Source: Candidatus Competibacteraceae bacterium
GTDB taxonomy: Bacteria > Pseudomonadota > Gammaproteobacteria > Competibacterales > Competibacteraceae
Assembly: GCA_016712625.1 (NCBI GenBank)
Contig: JADJQQ010000001.1
Span: 620,001-684,000, forward strand
Length of the DNA stretch: 64,000 bases
Direction of reading: 5' to 3'
The notes under the pieces were generated by a model. The model saw nothing but the letters and a program-made list of their open reading frames with translations, searched no databases and was not told the DNA's origin. Both the position numbers and the translations under genes were made by a program. Positions 45,610 to 53,018 of this stretch are shown here, in pieces; position 1 is the stretch's first letter, and each line of letters starts with the position of its first letter.

Positions 45610-46776
45610 CTACGCTTTGGCGGTGCCGCCAGGCAACACCGGTAAGGTCTTGATGAACAACAGATACAGCATAATTTCCAGACAAACGACCCCGACCGTA
45701 ATCATCAACTCCGGCCCGGAGGGGAAATAAGTCCAGCCGTTGCCGGGCTGTAACACCAGCAAATAAGCGTCGAGTCGGTACAGCGAACCCGCCGCCAGTA
45801 CCGACACCGCGCCGATAAATTGCCAGCGTTGCCGGGTGCGTCGCCACGACAGCAAGATGAACACCGGCGCGAGAAACAGCACGGTCTCAATTAAAAACAG
45901 ATTGCCGTTAAAATCACCGGCGAAGACCGCTCCCAACTGGCCGCGATAGATCAGATCGGCCCAGCGCAGCGCCGAAAAACCGACCAACAGCCCGGCGGCC
46001 ACCCGCGACAGCCGAGCGAACAGCACGGTCTCGGACGGCGTGTTGAAGGCCCGATTGACCAGGGTGGCTTCCAGCATCACCACCCCATAACCCATCGCCA
46101 GCGCCGAACTCAAAAACAGCAGCGGCAGCCATGGGGTATTCCACAACGGCGGCAGTTTGTGGCCGAGAATCAGCAATACCGTGCCGAGTGATGACTGATG
46201 CATGGTCGGCAGTAACACGCCGACCGCCACCAGCACGTACATATAGCGTTTCAAAAACGCCTGCAATTGATCCAGACCGAACCGCTGTTTGAATCTCGGC
46301 GACATTCGCTCCAAAAACGCCGGCCAGAACTCTAACCACAGCACGGTGATGTAGGCCATCACGCACAGACCCACTTCCAGGATCACCGAATTCGGCTGGG
46401 CGTACCAGGGCAGCAGCAGATTGAAGGCTTGCCAGTAACGGCCCAGGTCGATCATCACCGCCAAACCGCCCAAGGTGTAGCCGAACACCCCGCCGAGCAA
46501 CGCCGGACGCATCAATGGGTGATAGACGTTGCGGTTGAAAATGTAGATCAGCAAGGCCATGGCGAAACCACCGCAGCCGAAGGCGGTGCCGATCACCACA
46601 TCCAGCACCACCCAGGTGCCAATCGGGAAACCGTTATTCATGTTGGAGACATCGCCCATCCCAAATAGAAATCGGCGAAGGATGAAATAAGCGGCGATCA
46701 ACACGAACAGGCCAAGTATCAGGAACGGTTTGGTGACGACTTTACCGCCGAGCGGCCGATGGATGATCGCGTTCAT
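45610..46776 (-). CDS. hybB: Hydrogenase membrane subunit HybB (NrfD family)
   Basis: Integral membrane NrfD/PsrC-family protein of 388 residues with about ten transmembrane helices, passing electrons from the HybA ferredoxin subunit to the quinone pool. Segments such as ILGLFVLIAAYFILRRFLFGMG, TWVVLDVVIGTAFGCGGFAMALLIYI and LIETVLFLAPVFILL are typical (each shown to 20 or fewer residues when read singly). It overlaps hybA by 4 bp (ATGA) and is followed 12 bp later by hybC. It lacks a haem-binding cytochrome b signature, unlike group 1d hydrogenases. Confidence 0.92.
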   Translation of the reverse strand: MNAIIHRPLGGKVVTKPFLILGLFVLIAAYFILRRFLFGMGDVSNMNNGFPIGTWVVLDVVIGTAFGCGGFAMALLIYIFNRNVYHPLMRPALLGGVFGYTLGGLAVMIDLGRYWQAFNLLLPWYAQPNSVILEVGLCVMAYITVLWLEFWPAFLERMSPRFKQRFGLDQLQAFLKRYMYVLVAVGVLLPTMHQSSLGTVLLILGHKLPPLWNTPWLPLLFLSSALAMGYGVVMLEATLVNRAFNTPSETVLFARLSRVAAGLLVGFSALRWADLIYRGQLGAVFAGDFNGNLFLIETVLFLAPVFILLSWRRTRQRWQFIGAVSVLAAGSLYRLDAYLLVLQPGNGWTYFPSGPELMITVGVVCLEIMLYLLFIKTLPVLPGGTAKA

Positions 46777-47864
46777 GTGGGCGGCTCCTCCTCGTTCCTA
46801 GGCGCATCACCTTGCTTGGCGCTACGCCGGGCCAACGCCACCAGACCGCCGAGCAGCGCCAACGGCGCGATCATGCCTTTATACAGGGTATGTTGTACCC
46901 CTTCCGTGACGGCGGCCGAAGAATGATCGGGCAATTTGGGCAGGCCCAGTTTTTCGTGGGGTATCCCGGTCAGATAGCGGACTTGCGTCCCGCCGGACTC
47001 CTTTTCCCCATACAGATGCGGCTGATAGTGGCCCACCGGGGCCGCATTGATCATGCGGTCGCCGCCCAGCAGGCCGCGCGGAAATTCGTACACTTCACCC
47101 GGTTTGAGCGCCATGCGCCGTTCCGCTTCGGCTTGCAAATCGGTAACCCAGCCGAACAACGACGCCCCGGTCGGACACACCTCGCAACAGGCTGGAATTC
47201 GGCTGTTTTTCCACAACGCCGTGGCCGCAGTGCCCGCTTGCGCCGCTGCCGCCACCTGATCGTCGGCAAACAGTGGGTTGTCCGCCAGCAGATGGCTGCA
47301 CAACTGACATTTGCTAATCTGGCCCAGGGCTTCATCGAACTGGTAATGCGGCACGTTGAACGGACAACCCAACACGCAATAGCGGCAACCGATGCAGGCA
47401 TCGGGGTTGTGAGTGACGATGCCAGTGATCGGATTTTTCCGCATCGCGCTAACCGGACAAACTGACACGCAGGACGGATCGATACAATGCAGGCAATGGC
47501 GCTTGATGAAGGCGTAACCGTTCACTTCTCGGTCTTTTTCCGCCATCGTGCCGTGCTGATAGACTCGAATCACATTCAGCGTCTTGCCGGAGAGATCCTC
47601 GGCGGTATCCCAGGTCCCTTCGTTCCAGCCCGCGTAAGCTTGCGGCTGTTCGACCGGCATGTGGTTGGCTTCCTTGCAGGCGCTGACGCAGGCTTTACAG
47701 CCGATGCACTGGGTCGAGTCATACAGCATCCCAATGGCTTTGGGCGGCAGCGGCTTGTTCTCGCGCGGGGCGAATGGCGCGGCAGCTTCCGCGACCGGCG
47801 CGGCGGCGACCGTGGCGACGGCGCGGGCCGCGCCTTGCAAAAATTGTCGGCGGTTGAGGCTCAT
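46773..47864 (-). CDS. hybA: Hydrogenase iron-sulfur subunit HybA
   Basis: Periplasmic ferredoxin-like electron-transfer subunit of 363 residues. A Tat motif NRRQFLQGAA starts the signal peptide. Four [4Fe-4S] cysteine sets are visible: CIGCKACVSACKEAN, CLHCIDPSCVSVCPVSAM, CIGCRYCVLGCPFN and CQLCSH...CCEVCPTGA. A C-terminal hydrophobic helix (IAPLALLGGLVALA) anchors it in the membrane. It passes electrons from HybO/HybC to HybB. It follows hybO by 10 bp and overlaps hybB. Confidence 0.93.
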   Translation of the reverse strand: MSLNRRQFLQGAARAVATVAAAPVAEAAAPFAPRENKPLPPKAIGMLYDSTQCIGCKACVSACKEANHMPVEQPQAYAGWNEGTWDTAEDLSGKTLNVIRVYQHGTMAEKDREVNGYAFIKRHCLHCIDPSCVSVCPVSAMRKNPITGIVTHNPDACIGCRYCVLGCPFNVPHYQFDEALGQISKCQLCSHLLADNPLFADDQVAAAAQAGTAATALWKNSRIPACCEVCPTGASLFGWVTDLQAEAERRMALKPGEVYEFPRGLLGGDRMINAAPVGHYQPHLYGEKESGGTQVRYLTGIPHEKLGLPKLPDHSSAAVTEGVQHTLYKGMIAPLALLGGLVALARRSAKQGDAPRNEEEPPT

Positions 47865-47874
47865 GGCGCACCTC

Positions 47875-49047
47875 TCACGGCTTAGGGTGATCAGGGTCGG
47901 CGTCCGGCTTGGGTTCAGCGTCCATGCCGCGCCAGGCCATCGCCCCCGCCCCCACCGCCAAACCAGCCACTCCGCCTAGGATGGCGGCGGCGGCGGAGCT
48001 GATGCCTTCGCCCTTTGGCGAATCGACGGCTGGGAAAGCGGTCGGCGGCGCGTAGGTCTTGACCTCGGCCAGCGCGTGAATCGGTTTGGTAAAGCCGATG
48101 CCTTGCTCGGTGCACCCGAAACAGGGATGACCAATACCGACCGGCCAGTTGCCCTCGCCCACATCGCCGAAGCCGATGGACGGGCAATTGGCGTAGGTTT
48201 CCGGCCCCTTGCAGCCGAGCTTGTACAAACAAAAGCCCTGGCGGTGGCCGTAATCGCCGAACTCCAGGGCAAAGCGACCGGCGTCGAAGTGCGGACGCCG
48301 CTCGCAGTTCTCGTGAATCAAGCGGCCGTAGGCGAACTTCGGCCGGTTTTTGGCATCCAGCGCGGGCGGCTTGCCCAAGGTCAGCAAATACAGCACGGTG
48401 GAGAGGAAGTTGTATGGATTCGGCGGACAACCGGGAATGTTGATGACGGTCTTGCCGGTCAGGATTTCATGCACCGGCTTGGCGTCGGTGGGATTGGGGT
48501 CGCTTGATGGAATCCCGCCCCAGGAAGCGCACGAACCGATGGCGATGATCGCCGCCGCGCCTTCCGCCGCTTCCTTGACCGCCTCCAGGATCGGTTTGCC
48601 CGCCACCATGCAGTAAACGCCACCGTCCCGGGTCGGGATCGAACCGTCCACCACCAGGACAAATTTGCCCCAGTTGGCCTTCATCGATTTGGCTTTGTAG
48701 GCTTCAGCCTGATGGCCCGCGCCCGCGCACAACGCCTCGTGATAATCCAGCGAGATCATGTCGAGGATCAGGGTTTCGAGAGTGGGATGATAGGCGCGCA
48801 GCAAGGATTCGGTGCAGCCGGTGCATTCCTGCGCCGACAGCCAAATGACCGGCGGGCGGACCTTGGCGGTCGCTGCCTCGGCGATGCGAATACCCATTAA
48901 TGCGGGTAAACCCAGGGTCGCCGCGACCCCGGCGCAGTACTTTAGGAACTCGCGCCGGGTCAGACCGCCCAGCGCGCCTTCATAACCCTCGGGATTGGAC
49001 ATCTCGTAGCTTTCGAGATTGATATCGCTGGCATCAAGCATGATCAT
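47875..49047 (-). CDS. hybO: [NiFe] hydrogenase small subunit (HybO-like)
   Basis: Carries three Fe-S clusters from the active site outward. About 390 residues. Tat motif TRREFLK lies at about 31-37, with a hydrophobic stretch to IAEAA. Cluster ligands include ECTGCTES (proximal), GSCASWGG, GCPPNP, and C-terminal LGCKGPETYANCPS and HPCFGCTEQGIGF. A C-terminal transmembrane helix (AILGGVAGLAVGAGAMAW) anchors it. Start choice: ATG at 49047; ATGs at 49041 and 49002 are alternatives, and a GTG at 49071 falls in the control region. First gene of the hyb operon. Confidence 0.93.
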   Translation of the reverse strand: MIMLDASDINLESYEMSNPEGYEGALGGLTRREFLKYCAGVAATLGLPALMGIRIAEAATAKVRPPVIWLSAQECTGCTESLLRAYHPTLETLILDMISLDYHEALCAGAGHQAEAYKAKSMKANWGKFVLVVDGSIPTRDGGVYCMVAGKPILEAVKEAAEGAAAIIAIGSCASWGGIPSSDPNPTDAKPVHEILTGKTVINIPGCPPNPYNFLSTVLYLLTLGKPPALDAKNRPKFAYGRLIHENCERRPHFDAGRFALEFGDYGHRQGFCLYKLGCKGPETYANCPSIGFGDVGEGNWPVGIGHPCFGCTEQGIGFTKPIHALAEVKTYAPPTAFPAVDSPKGEGISSAAAAILGGVAGLAVGAGAMAWRGMDAEPKPDADPDHPKP

Positions 49048-49048
49048 G

Positions 49049-49089
49049 CGCCCCACTAGCGGACTAAACACTTAAAATCTAGTGGGGCG
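49049..49089 (-). promoter_or_regulatory. Large inverted repeat at the hybO promoter/start
   Basis: Perfect 11-bp arms CGCCCCACTAG (49049-49059) and CTAGTGGGGCG (49079-49089) surround a 19-base spacer, directly before the hybO start. If transcription starts in the spacer, this is a DNA operator over the -10 region; if it starts upstream, the mRNA would form a hairpin. A -10-like TAGATT reads at 49081-49076. Confidence 0.55.
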
Positions 49090-49102
49090 TCAATCAGATG
49101 CT

Positions 49103-49116
49103 TTGACAATCGTCAA
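49103..49116 (-). promoter_or_regulatory. FNR/CRP-family binding site upstream of hybO
   Basis: TTGAC-AATC-GTCAA is a perfect palindrome matching the FNR consensus TTGAT-N4-ATCAA in 8 of 10 positions. It is centred about 40 bp from a start predicted from the TAGATT box, as in class II FNR promoters. A Crp/Fnr gene lies 640 bp away. Anaerobic activation of hyb is inferred. Confidence 0.55.
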
Positions 49117-49127
49117 TTTTCAGGAAG

Positions 49128-49147
49128 TTTTTTACGAGCGTAAAAAA
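49128..49147. promoter_or_regulatory. 20-bp palindrome in the hybO/MaoC intergenic region
   Basis: TTTTTTACG-AG-CGTAAAAAA is a perfect dyad with a 2-base centre. The centre is too tight for an RNA hairpin, so it is more likely a protein-binding operator shared by the two divergent genes. No regulator is assigned. Confidence 0.4.
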
Positions 49148-49252
49148 TCTACAATCAAGAAATATTGCATAGACTGTCCATGCATCCGTCAAACAGCCAA
49201 ACGGCATCCTTAATTCCCATTGCGCCTAACTTATTGAGGAGGAAAATTTTTC

Positions 49253-49708
49253 ATGGCTAAAGTCACCGCGGGCGTCAAAATTCCTTGTCGGGTATGCAGA
49301 ACGCTCGATGTTGGGGATTTCTCCATGCTGCATCAACTCGCCTGGTTCAATATGGCGATTCACAGTGATGCCGAATATGCCAAGGGCACCTGGTTCAAGG
49401 AGCGCTCTCTGGCGGGTCCCATCATTTTTGCCGTCGCCGACGGTCTAATTCACCATGCGGATAACATCGTCGAACTGCTGGCGCAAGACGGCTATGAAAT
49501 TTACGCTTATCTTGGGGTGGATAATCTAAAGATCACGTCACCGGTGCTGTTTGGGGACACGCTCAAGGCCGATGCCGAAGTGGTTGAGCTTCGCACCACC
49601 AAAAACCCGGAGCGGTTCTTATTTATTTACAGAAATAAAGCCTATAACCAGCGCAATCAGCAGGTGATCGAATACCAGACCACCATGATGGTTACTAAAA
49701 AAAGCTAA
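49253..49708 (+). CDS. MaoC-like hotdog-fold protein
   Basis: A 151-residue MaoC/R-hydratase-like protein. The LVFNMAIHSD-like region (WFNMAIHSDAEYAKG) and the catalytic-loop-like GPIIFAVADGLIHHADN resemble the (R)-specific enoyl hydratase fold, but the canonical Asp-His catalytic pair is not certain. VLFGDTLKADAEVVELRTTK is typical of the family. GAGGAGGAAA precedes the ATG. It is divergent from hybO with shared control sequence. A role in fatty-acyl chemistry is inferred from the fold only. Confidence 0.75.
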   Translation: MAKVTAGVKIPCRVCRTLDVGDFSMLHQLAWFNMAIHSDAEYAKGTWFKERSLAGPIIFAVADGLIHHADNIVELLAQDGYEIYAYLGVDNLKITSPVLFGDTLKADAEVVELRTTKNPERFLFIYRNKAYNQRNQQVIEYQTTMMVTKKS

Positions 49709-49752
49709 GACTGCCTGTTCGCTCGATAAACTCGCCAGAGCGTTCGACCGAA

Positions 49753-50484
49753 TCAACCCAGCGTCATCGGCCTGATTTCATCAACCAGCGAATTGGGCTG
49801 TGTCACATGCACGGTCCGCCCTGAAAAACGGGCGATGCCGTCTTCTTGAAGCCGACTGATGATCCGGGACAGGGTTTCGTGGCGAGCGCCAATCATCGAG
49901 GCCATATCGCGGCGCGACAGGGGCAACTGCATGACCCGACTGCCGTCGTTGGCGGTGCGGCCGTGGCGATTCATCAACACCAGCAAGAGATGCACAAATT
50001 TGGTGCGATTAGAAAAAGTGGCGTTTTGCACCAGCTTGGCGTGGGCGTCATCGAGATCGGCATTGATTCGTCGCAGAAATTGCAAGCCCAAGGCGGGGTT
50101 CCTATCAAGCAGCGCGCACACGGCGTCCCGGTGGATGAAACAAATTTTGCTGGCTCCCAGCGCCTCGGCGCTAGCACAGCGGTTTCCACCCAACAACAAA
50201 CCCCGATAACCCAGCGTGTCTCCCGGATAAGCGAGCTGGACTAAAACCGCGTTGCCGCCGCTGTTAATCTTACGAATCGCCACCGTTCCAGAGTTGATGC
50301 AATAAATACCGTGGCTCGGCTCACCCTCCGAAAACACCGCCTCGCCCGCCTGATAAAGCCGGCATTTTTGGCTTTGGGCCAGTACCTTGATCTCTTCTGA
50401 TTCCAGTACTCGCCATTCGTTTTGCTGGCGTAATCGACACTCGATACAATCATCACCGCGTATTGGCCTGCGTTGTTCCACCAT
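49753..50484 (-). CDS. Crp/Fnr family transcriptional regulator
   Basis: About 243 residues: N-terminal cyclic-nucleotide-like beta-roll (about 30-130) and C-terminal helix-turn-helix. The recognition helix ETLSRIISRL has the Glu-x-x-Ser-Arg pattern of FNR, predicting TTGAT-type sites. Near the N-terminus only DDCIEC gives a Cys-x2-Cys pair; the full four-Cys FNR cluster pattern is not obvious, so O2 sensing by [4Fe-4S] is uncertain. The ATG at 50484 is chosen because AAGGAGGT lies 5 bases upstream; 50502 is an alternative. It probably controls the adjacent hydrogenase genes. Confidence 0.85.
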   Translation of the reverse strand: MVEQRRPIRGDDCIECRLRQQNEWRVLESEEIKVLAQSQKCRLYQAGEAVFSEGEPSHGIYCINSGTVAIRKINSGGNAVLVQLAYPGDTLGYRGLLLGGNRCASAEALGASKICFIHRDAVCALLDRNPALGLQFLRRINADLDDAHAKLVQNATFSNRTKFVHLLLVLMNRHGRTANDGSRVMQLPLSRRDMASMIGARHETLSRIISRLQEDGIARFSGRTVHVTQPNSLVDEIRPMTLG

Positions 50485-50517
50485 CCACACCTCCTTCCGC
50501 ACTCTCTTTGTTAATAC

Positions 50518-50533
50518 CCTGAATTTTGTCAGG
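50518..50533. promoter_or_regulatory. Palindrome between the Crp/Fnr and cytochrome c genes
   Basis: CCTGA-ATTTTG-TCAGG has perfect 5-bp arms separated by 6 bases, a CRP-like spacing, in the divergent promoter region. It might be an operator for autoregulation or for the cytochrome gene. It does not match the FNR consensus. Confidence 0.35.
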
Positions 50534-50609
50534 TCTAACTACAAGACTGAAATTCATGGCTATAATTTTTATCAACTATAGTTCAGGAATGGCCAGAGGG
50601 GGATACACC

Positions 50610-51062
50610 ATGACAAAGTACCCGTGGCAGCCGCTGTCAGGTCTGGCAATTGGCCTGCTGGTCTTGATGGGTGTCTTATGGGTGGTCAATCCGACCGATG
50701 GTCCTTTCGCCCTGCAAGGTCTCGCCTCCGCTGAAATACCCTATCGCTATGCGGCCCAACCGGTCGGTCTGGATGGGCCAGCCGGCCAATGTGTGGTTTG
50801 TCACAGTATCGAAAAAGGCGGCCCTTTGCGCTCGGCGCCTAATCTCTGGGGAATCGTCGGCGCGCCAAAAGGACACGCCAAGGGTTATGGTTATTCCGTT
50901 GTGCTGGCCTCAGCCAGCGGCGTCTGGACAGAGAAGGAATTAAATGATTACTTAATTGATCCCACTAAATTTATGCCGGGGACCAAGAAAACGCTTATCG
51001 GTTTACCCAACGCTGACGAGCGCGCCAAACTCATTGCCTTTCTGGCGACGCTCAAAGATTGA
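50610..51062 (+). CDS. Membrane-anchored class I cytochrome c
   Basis: A 150-residue protein with an N-terminal transmembrane anchor (about 9-27, LSGLAIGLLVLMGVLWVV) and a single haem site CVVCH (Cys61, Cys64, His65). The axial Met is probably Met122 in FMPGTKK, as in class I cytochromes c of the CycM type. The ATG at 50610 has AGAGGGGG upstream and yields this anchor. It lies between the Crp/Fnr gene and hupE in the hydrogenase cluster and could take part in H2-linked or respiratory electron flow. Confidence 0.85.
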   Translation: MTKYPWQPLSGLAIGLLVLMGVLWVVNPTDGPFALQGLASAEIPYRYAAQPVGLDGPAGQCVVCHSIEKGGPLRSAPNLWGIVGAPKGHAKGYGYSVVLASASGVWTEKELNDYLIDPTKFMPGTKKTLIGLPNADERAKLIAFLATLKD

Positions 51063-51142
51063 GCACCTTCATGAACCGCGCGTAGACGCCGCATTCGATT
51101 CAATCCAATTCTAAGCCTCATAAAACCGTTAGGAGATTCACC

Positions 51143-51727
51143 ATGCGATACTTCTCCGATAAGCGTTGGCTGCTGGGCTTGATATTGCTTGGGCTAGGAA
51201 ACAGCGTTCAGGCGCACACCGGCGTCTCTCACATAAACTTCATTGCGGGACTGACCCATCCGCTCAGTGGTTTGGACCATGTATTGGCCATGATCGCGGT
51301 CGGCGTGTGGGCGACCCAATTGGGCCGCCGGGCGCTTTGGTGCGTACCGTTGGCCTTCGTAGCAACGATGGCGGTTGGTGGTCTCTTTGGCTTTGCCGGT
51401 CTCCCGCTACCGCTGGTTGAAGTGGGTATCGCCGGCTCGGTGTTGATTCTCGGTGGGCTGATCGCGTTGGCTTCACGCCTGTCGCTGGCGGCAAGCATGG
51501 TCCTGGTGGGGGTGTTCGCGCTCTTTCACGGCTACGCCCATGGCGCGGAAATGATAGCTGGATCGACCGCTCTGTGGTACAGCGTCGGCTTCATGCTGAC
51601 CACCGCGCTGTTGCATGGCGCGGGTATTGGGATCGGCCTCATGGCCCAACGCGGTTTGCCCGCGCGAGGGCTACGACTGGGTGGCGCGGTGATCGCGGCC
51701 AGCGGAATGTGGCTGTTGGTTAGCTAG
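51143..51727 (+). CDS. hupE: HupE/UreJ family nickel-related membrane protein
   Basis: A 194-residue protein with a cleavable signal peptide (GNSVQA-HTG) and about six transmembrane helices. The conserved HPLSGLDHVLAMIAVGVWA motif, rich in His and Asp, and FHGYAHGAEM are typical of HupE/UreJ, thought to import nickel across the inner membrane for [NiFe] hydrogenase or urease. The hyp genes directly downstream support the hydrogenase role. AGGAG precedes the ATG. It lies 43 bp before hypA. Confidence 0.9.
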   Translation: MRYFSDKRWLLGLILLGLGNSVQAHTGVSHINFIAGLTHPLSGLDHVLAMIAVGVWATQLGRRALWCVPLAFVATMAVGGLFGFAGLPLPLVEVGIAGSVLILGGLIALASRLSLAASMVLVGVFALFHGYAHGAEMIAGSTALWYSVGFMLTTALLHGAGIGIGLMAQRGLPARGLRLGGAVIAASGMWLLVS

Positions 51728-51769
51728 CCGAATTCTGCTCCTGACGCTGTGCTGGGCCATACCCGCCTC

Positions 51770-52111
51770 ATGCACGAGTTTTCGCTTTGTGAAGGGATCA
51801 TTGATACGATCACCGCGCAGACCCACCAACAGGGTTTTAGCCGGGTACAGCGCGTATGGTTGGAAATCGGGGCGCTGGCGAATGTCGAACTGGAGGCGCT
51901 GCGTTTCGCCTTCGCACTCGTGCGTCAAGATACGGTCGCGGCGGCGGCGGAACTGGACATCATCACCCTACCGGGCCGCGCATGGTGCCTGGATTGCGCG
52001 CAAGCCATAGAAATCAATCAATTTTTCGATCCGTGCCCCCGGTGTGGCGGCCATCAATGGCGTTTAACCGGCGGCAACGAGCTACGGATCAAAGAGATGG
52101 AGGTGGAATAA
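51770..52111 (+). CDS. hypA: Hydrogenase nickel insertion protein HypA
   Basis: HypA delivers nickel to the large subunit together with HypB. The 113-residue protein begins MHEFSLCEGIID, where His2 binds Ni. The zinc site is the pair CLDC and CPRCGG at about 74 and 91. The ATG at 51770 gives the required Met-His N-terminus; an upstream start at 51749 would hide it. Its stop is immediately followed by the hypB start. Confidence 0.95.
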   Translation: MHEFSLCEGIIDTITAQTHQQGFSRVQRVWLEIGALANVELEALRFAFALVRQDTVAAAAELDIITLPGRAWCLDCAQAIEINQFFDPCPRCGGHQWRLTGGNELRIKEMEVE

Positions 52112-52996
52112 ATGTGTGTTACCTGCGGTTGCGGCGAAAGCGAAGCGGCCATTCAGTCTCACGGCCACGCCCACGATCATGCTCACGCCCATGATCACGC
52201 CGACGACCATCTCCATGGCGCACTCCCACACAGCCACCCGCATGATGAAAAGCGGCGGGTCAGCCTCGAACAGGATATTCTGGCCAAGAACGCCGCTCTT
52301 GCCGCCAGTAACCGACATCTATTCCTGGAACTGGGCGTTTTCGTCCTGAATCTGGTCTCTAGCCCTGGTTCTGGCAAGACCTCGCTACTGAGCCGCACGG
52401 TGCAAGTTTTGCGCGATGAATTTCCGGTCGCGGTCATCAGCGGCGACCAGCAAACCGCTAACGACGCGGAACGCATTATGGCCGCTGGCGCGCCGGCATT
52501 GCAGATCAATACCGGCAAGGGTTGCCACTTGGACGCGCACGGCATCGGTCAGGCGCTGGAACGGCTGCCGCTACCGAAAGGCGGTGTGCTGTTCATCGAA
52601 AACGTCGGTAATCTGGTTTGTCCAGCCGATTTCGATCTGGGCGAAGCAGCCAAGGTCGTCATTCTGTCCGTGACGGAAGGTGAGGACAAGCCGCTGAAAT
52701 ATCCCAACATGTTTGCAGCGTCTCAGCTCATGCTGCTCAACAAAACCGATCTGTTGCCCCATCTCGATTTCGATCTCGCCCAATGTTTGGATAATGCGCG
52801 ACGAGTTAACCATGAGGTGGACATCCTCCAGCTCTCCGCCCGCACCGGCGAAGGGCTAGAGGCGTGGCTAAATTGGGTGCGGCGAGGCCGACACGCGGCG
52901 TTGGCGGCGCAGATCAGCCAGTTGGAAACCGAACTCGCGGCGGCGCGCGCGCATCTGATCCACGGCGGCGGCACAATCCGCCGTAGCATCATTTAG
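52112..52996 (+). CDS. hypB: Hydrogenase nickel incorporation GTPase HypB
   Basis: SIMIBI GTPase of 294 residues. The N-terminus begins MCVTCGCGE with the CxxCGC high-affinity Ni motif, followed by a His-rich stretch (about 17-45, many HD/HH pairs) that stores Ni. The Walker A is [10 protein letters not shown] (about 84), with [16 protein letters not shown] and NKTDLLP as GTPase signatures. It abuts hypA with no gap and precedes hypF by 22 bp. Confidence 0.95.
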   Translation: MCVTCGCGESEAAIQSHGHAHDHAHAHDHADDHLHGALPHSHPHDEKRRVSLEQDILAKNAALAASNRHLFLELGVFVLNLVSSPGSGKTSLLSRTVQVLRDEFPVAVISGDQQTANDAERIMAAGAPALQINTGKGCHLDAHGIGQALERLPLPKGGVLFIENVGNLVCPADFDLGEAAKVVILSVTEGEDKPLKYPNMFAASQLMLLNKTDLLPHLDFDLAQCLDNARRVNHEVDILQLSARTGEGLEAWLNWVRRGRHAALAAQISQLETELAAARAHLIHGGGTIRRSII

Positions 52997-53018
52997 TCGC
53001 TGAGTTTCGCTTTAGGGC

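Noticed and set aside
49071..49073. GTG at 49071 as the hybO start
   Set aside because: It lies within the spacer of the 49049-49089 inverted repeat and adds an atypical N-terminus; ATG 49047 fits better.
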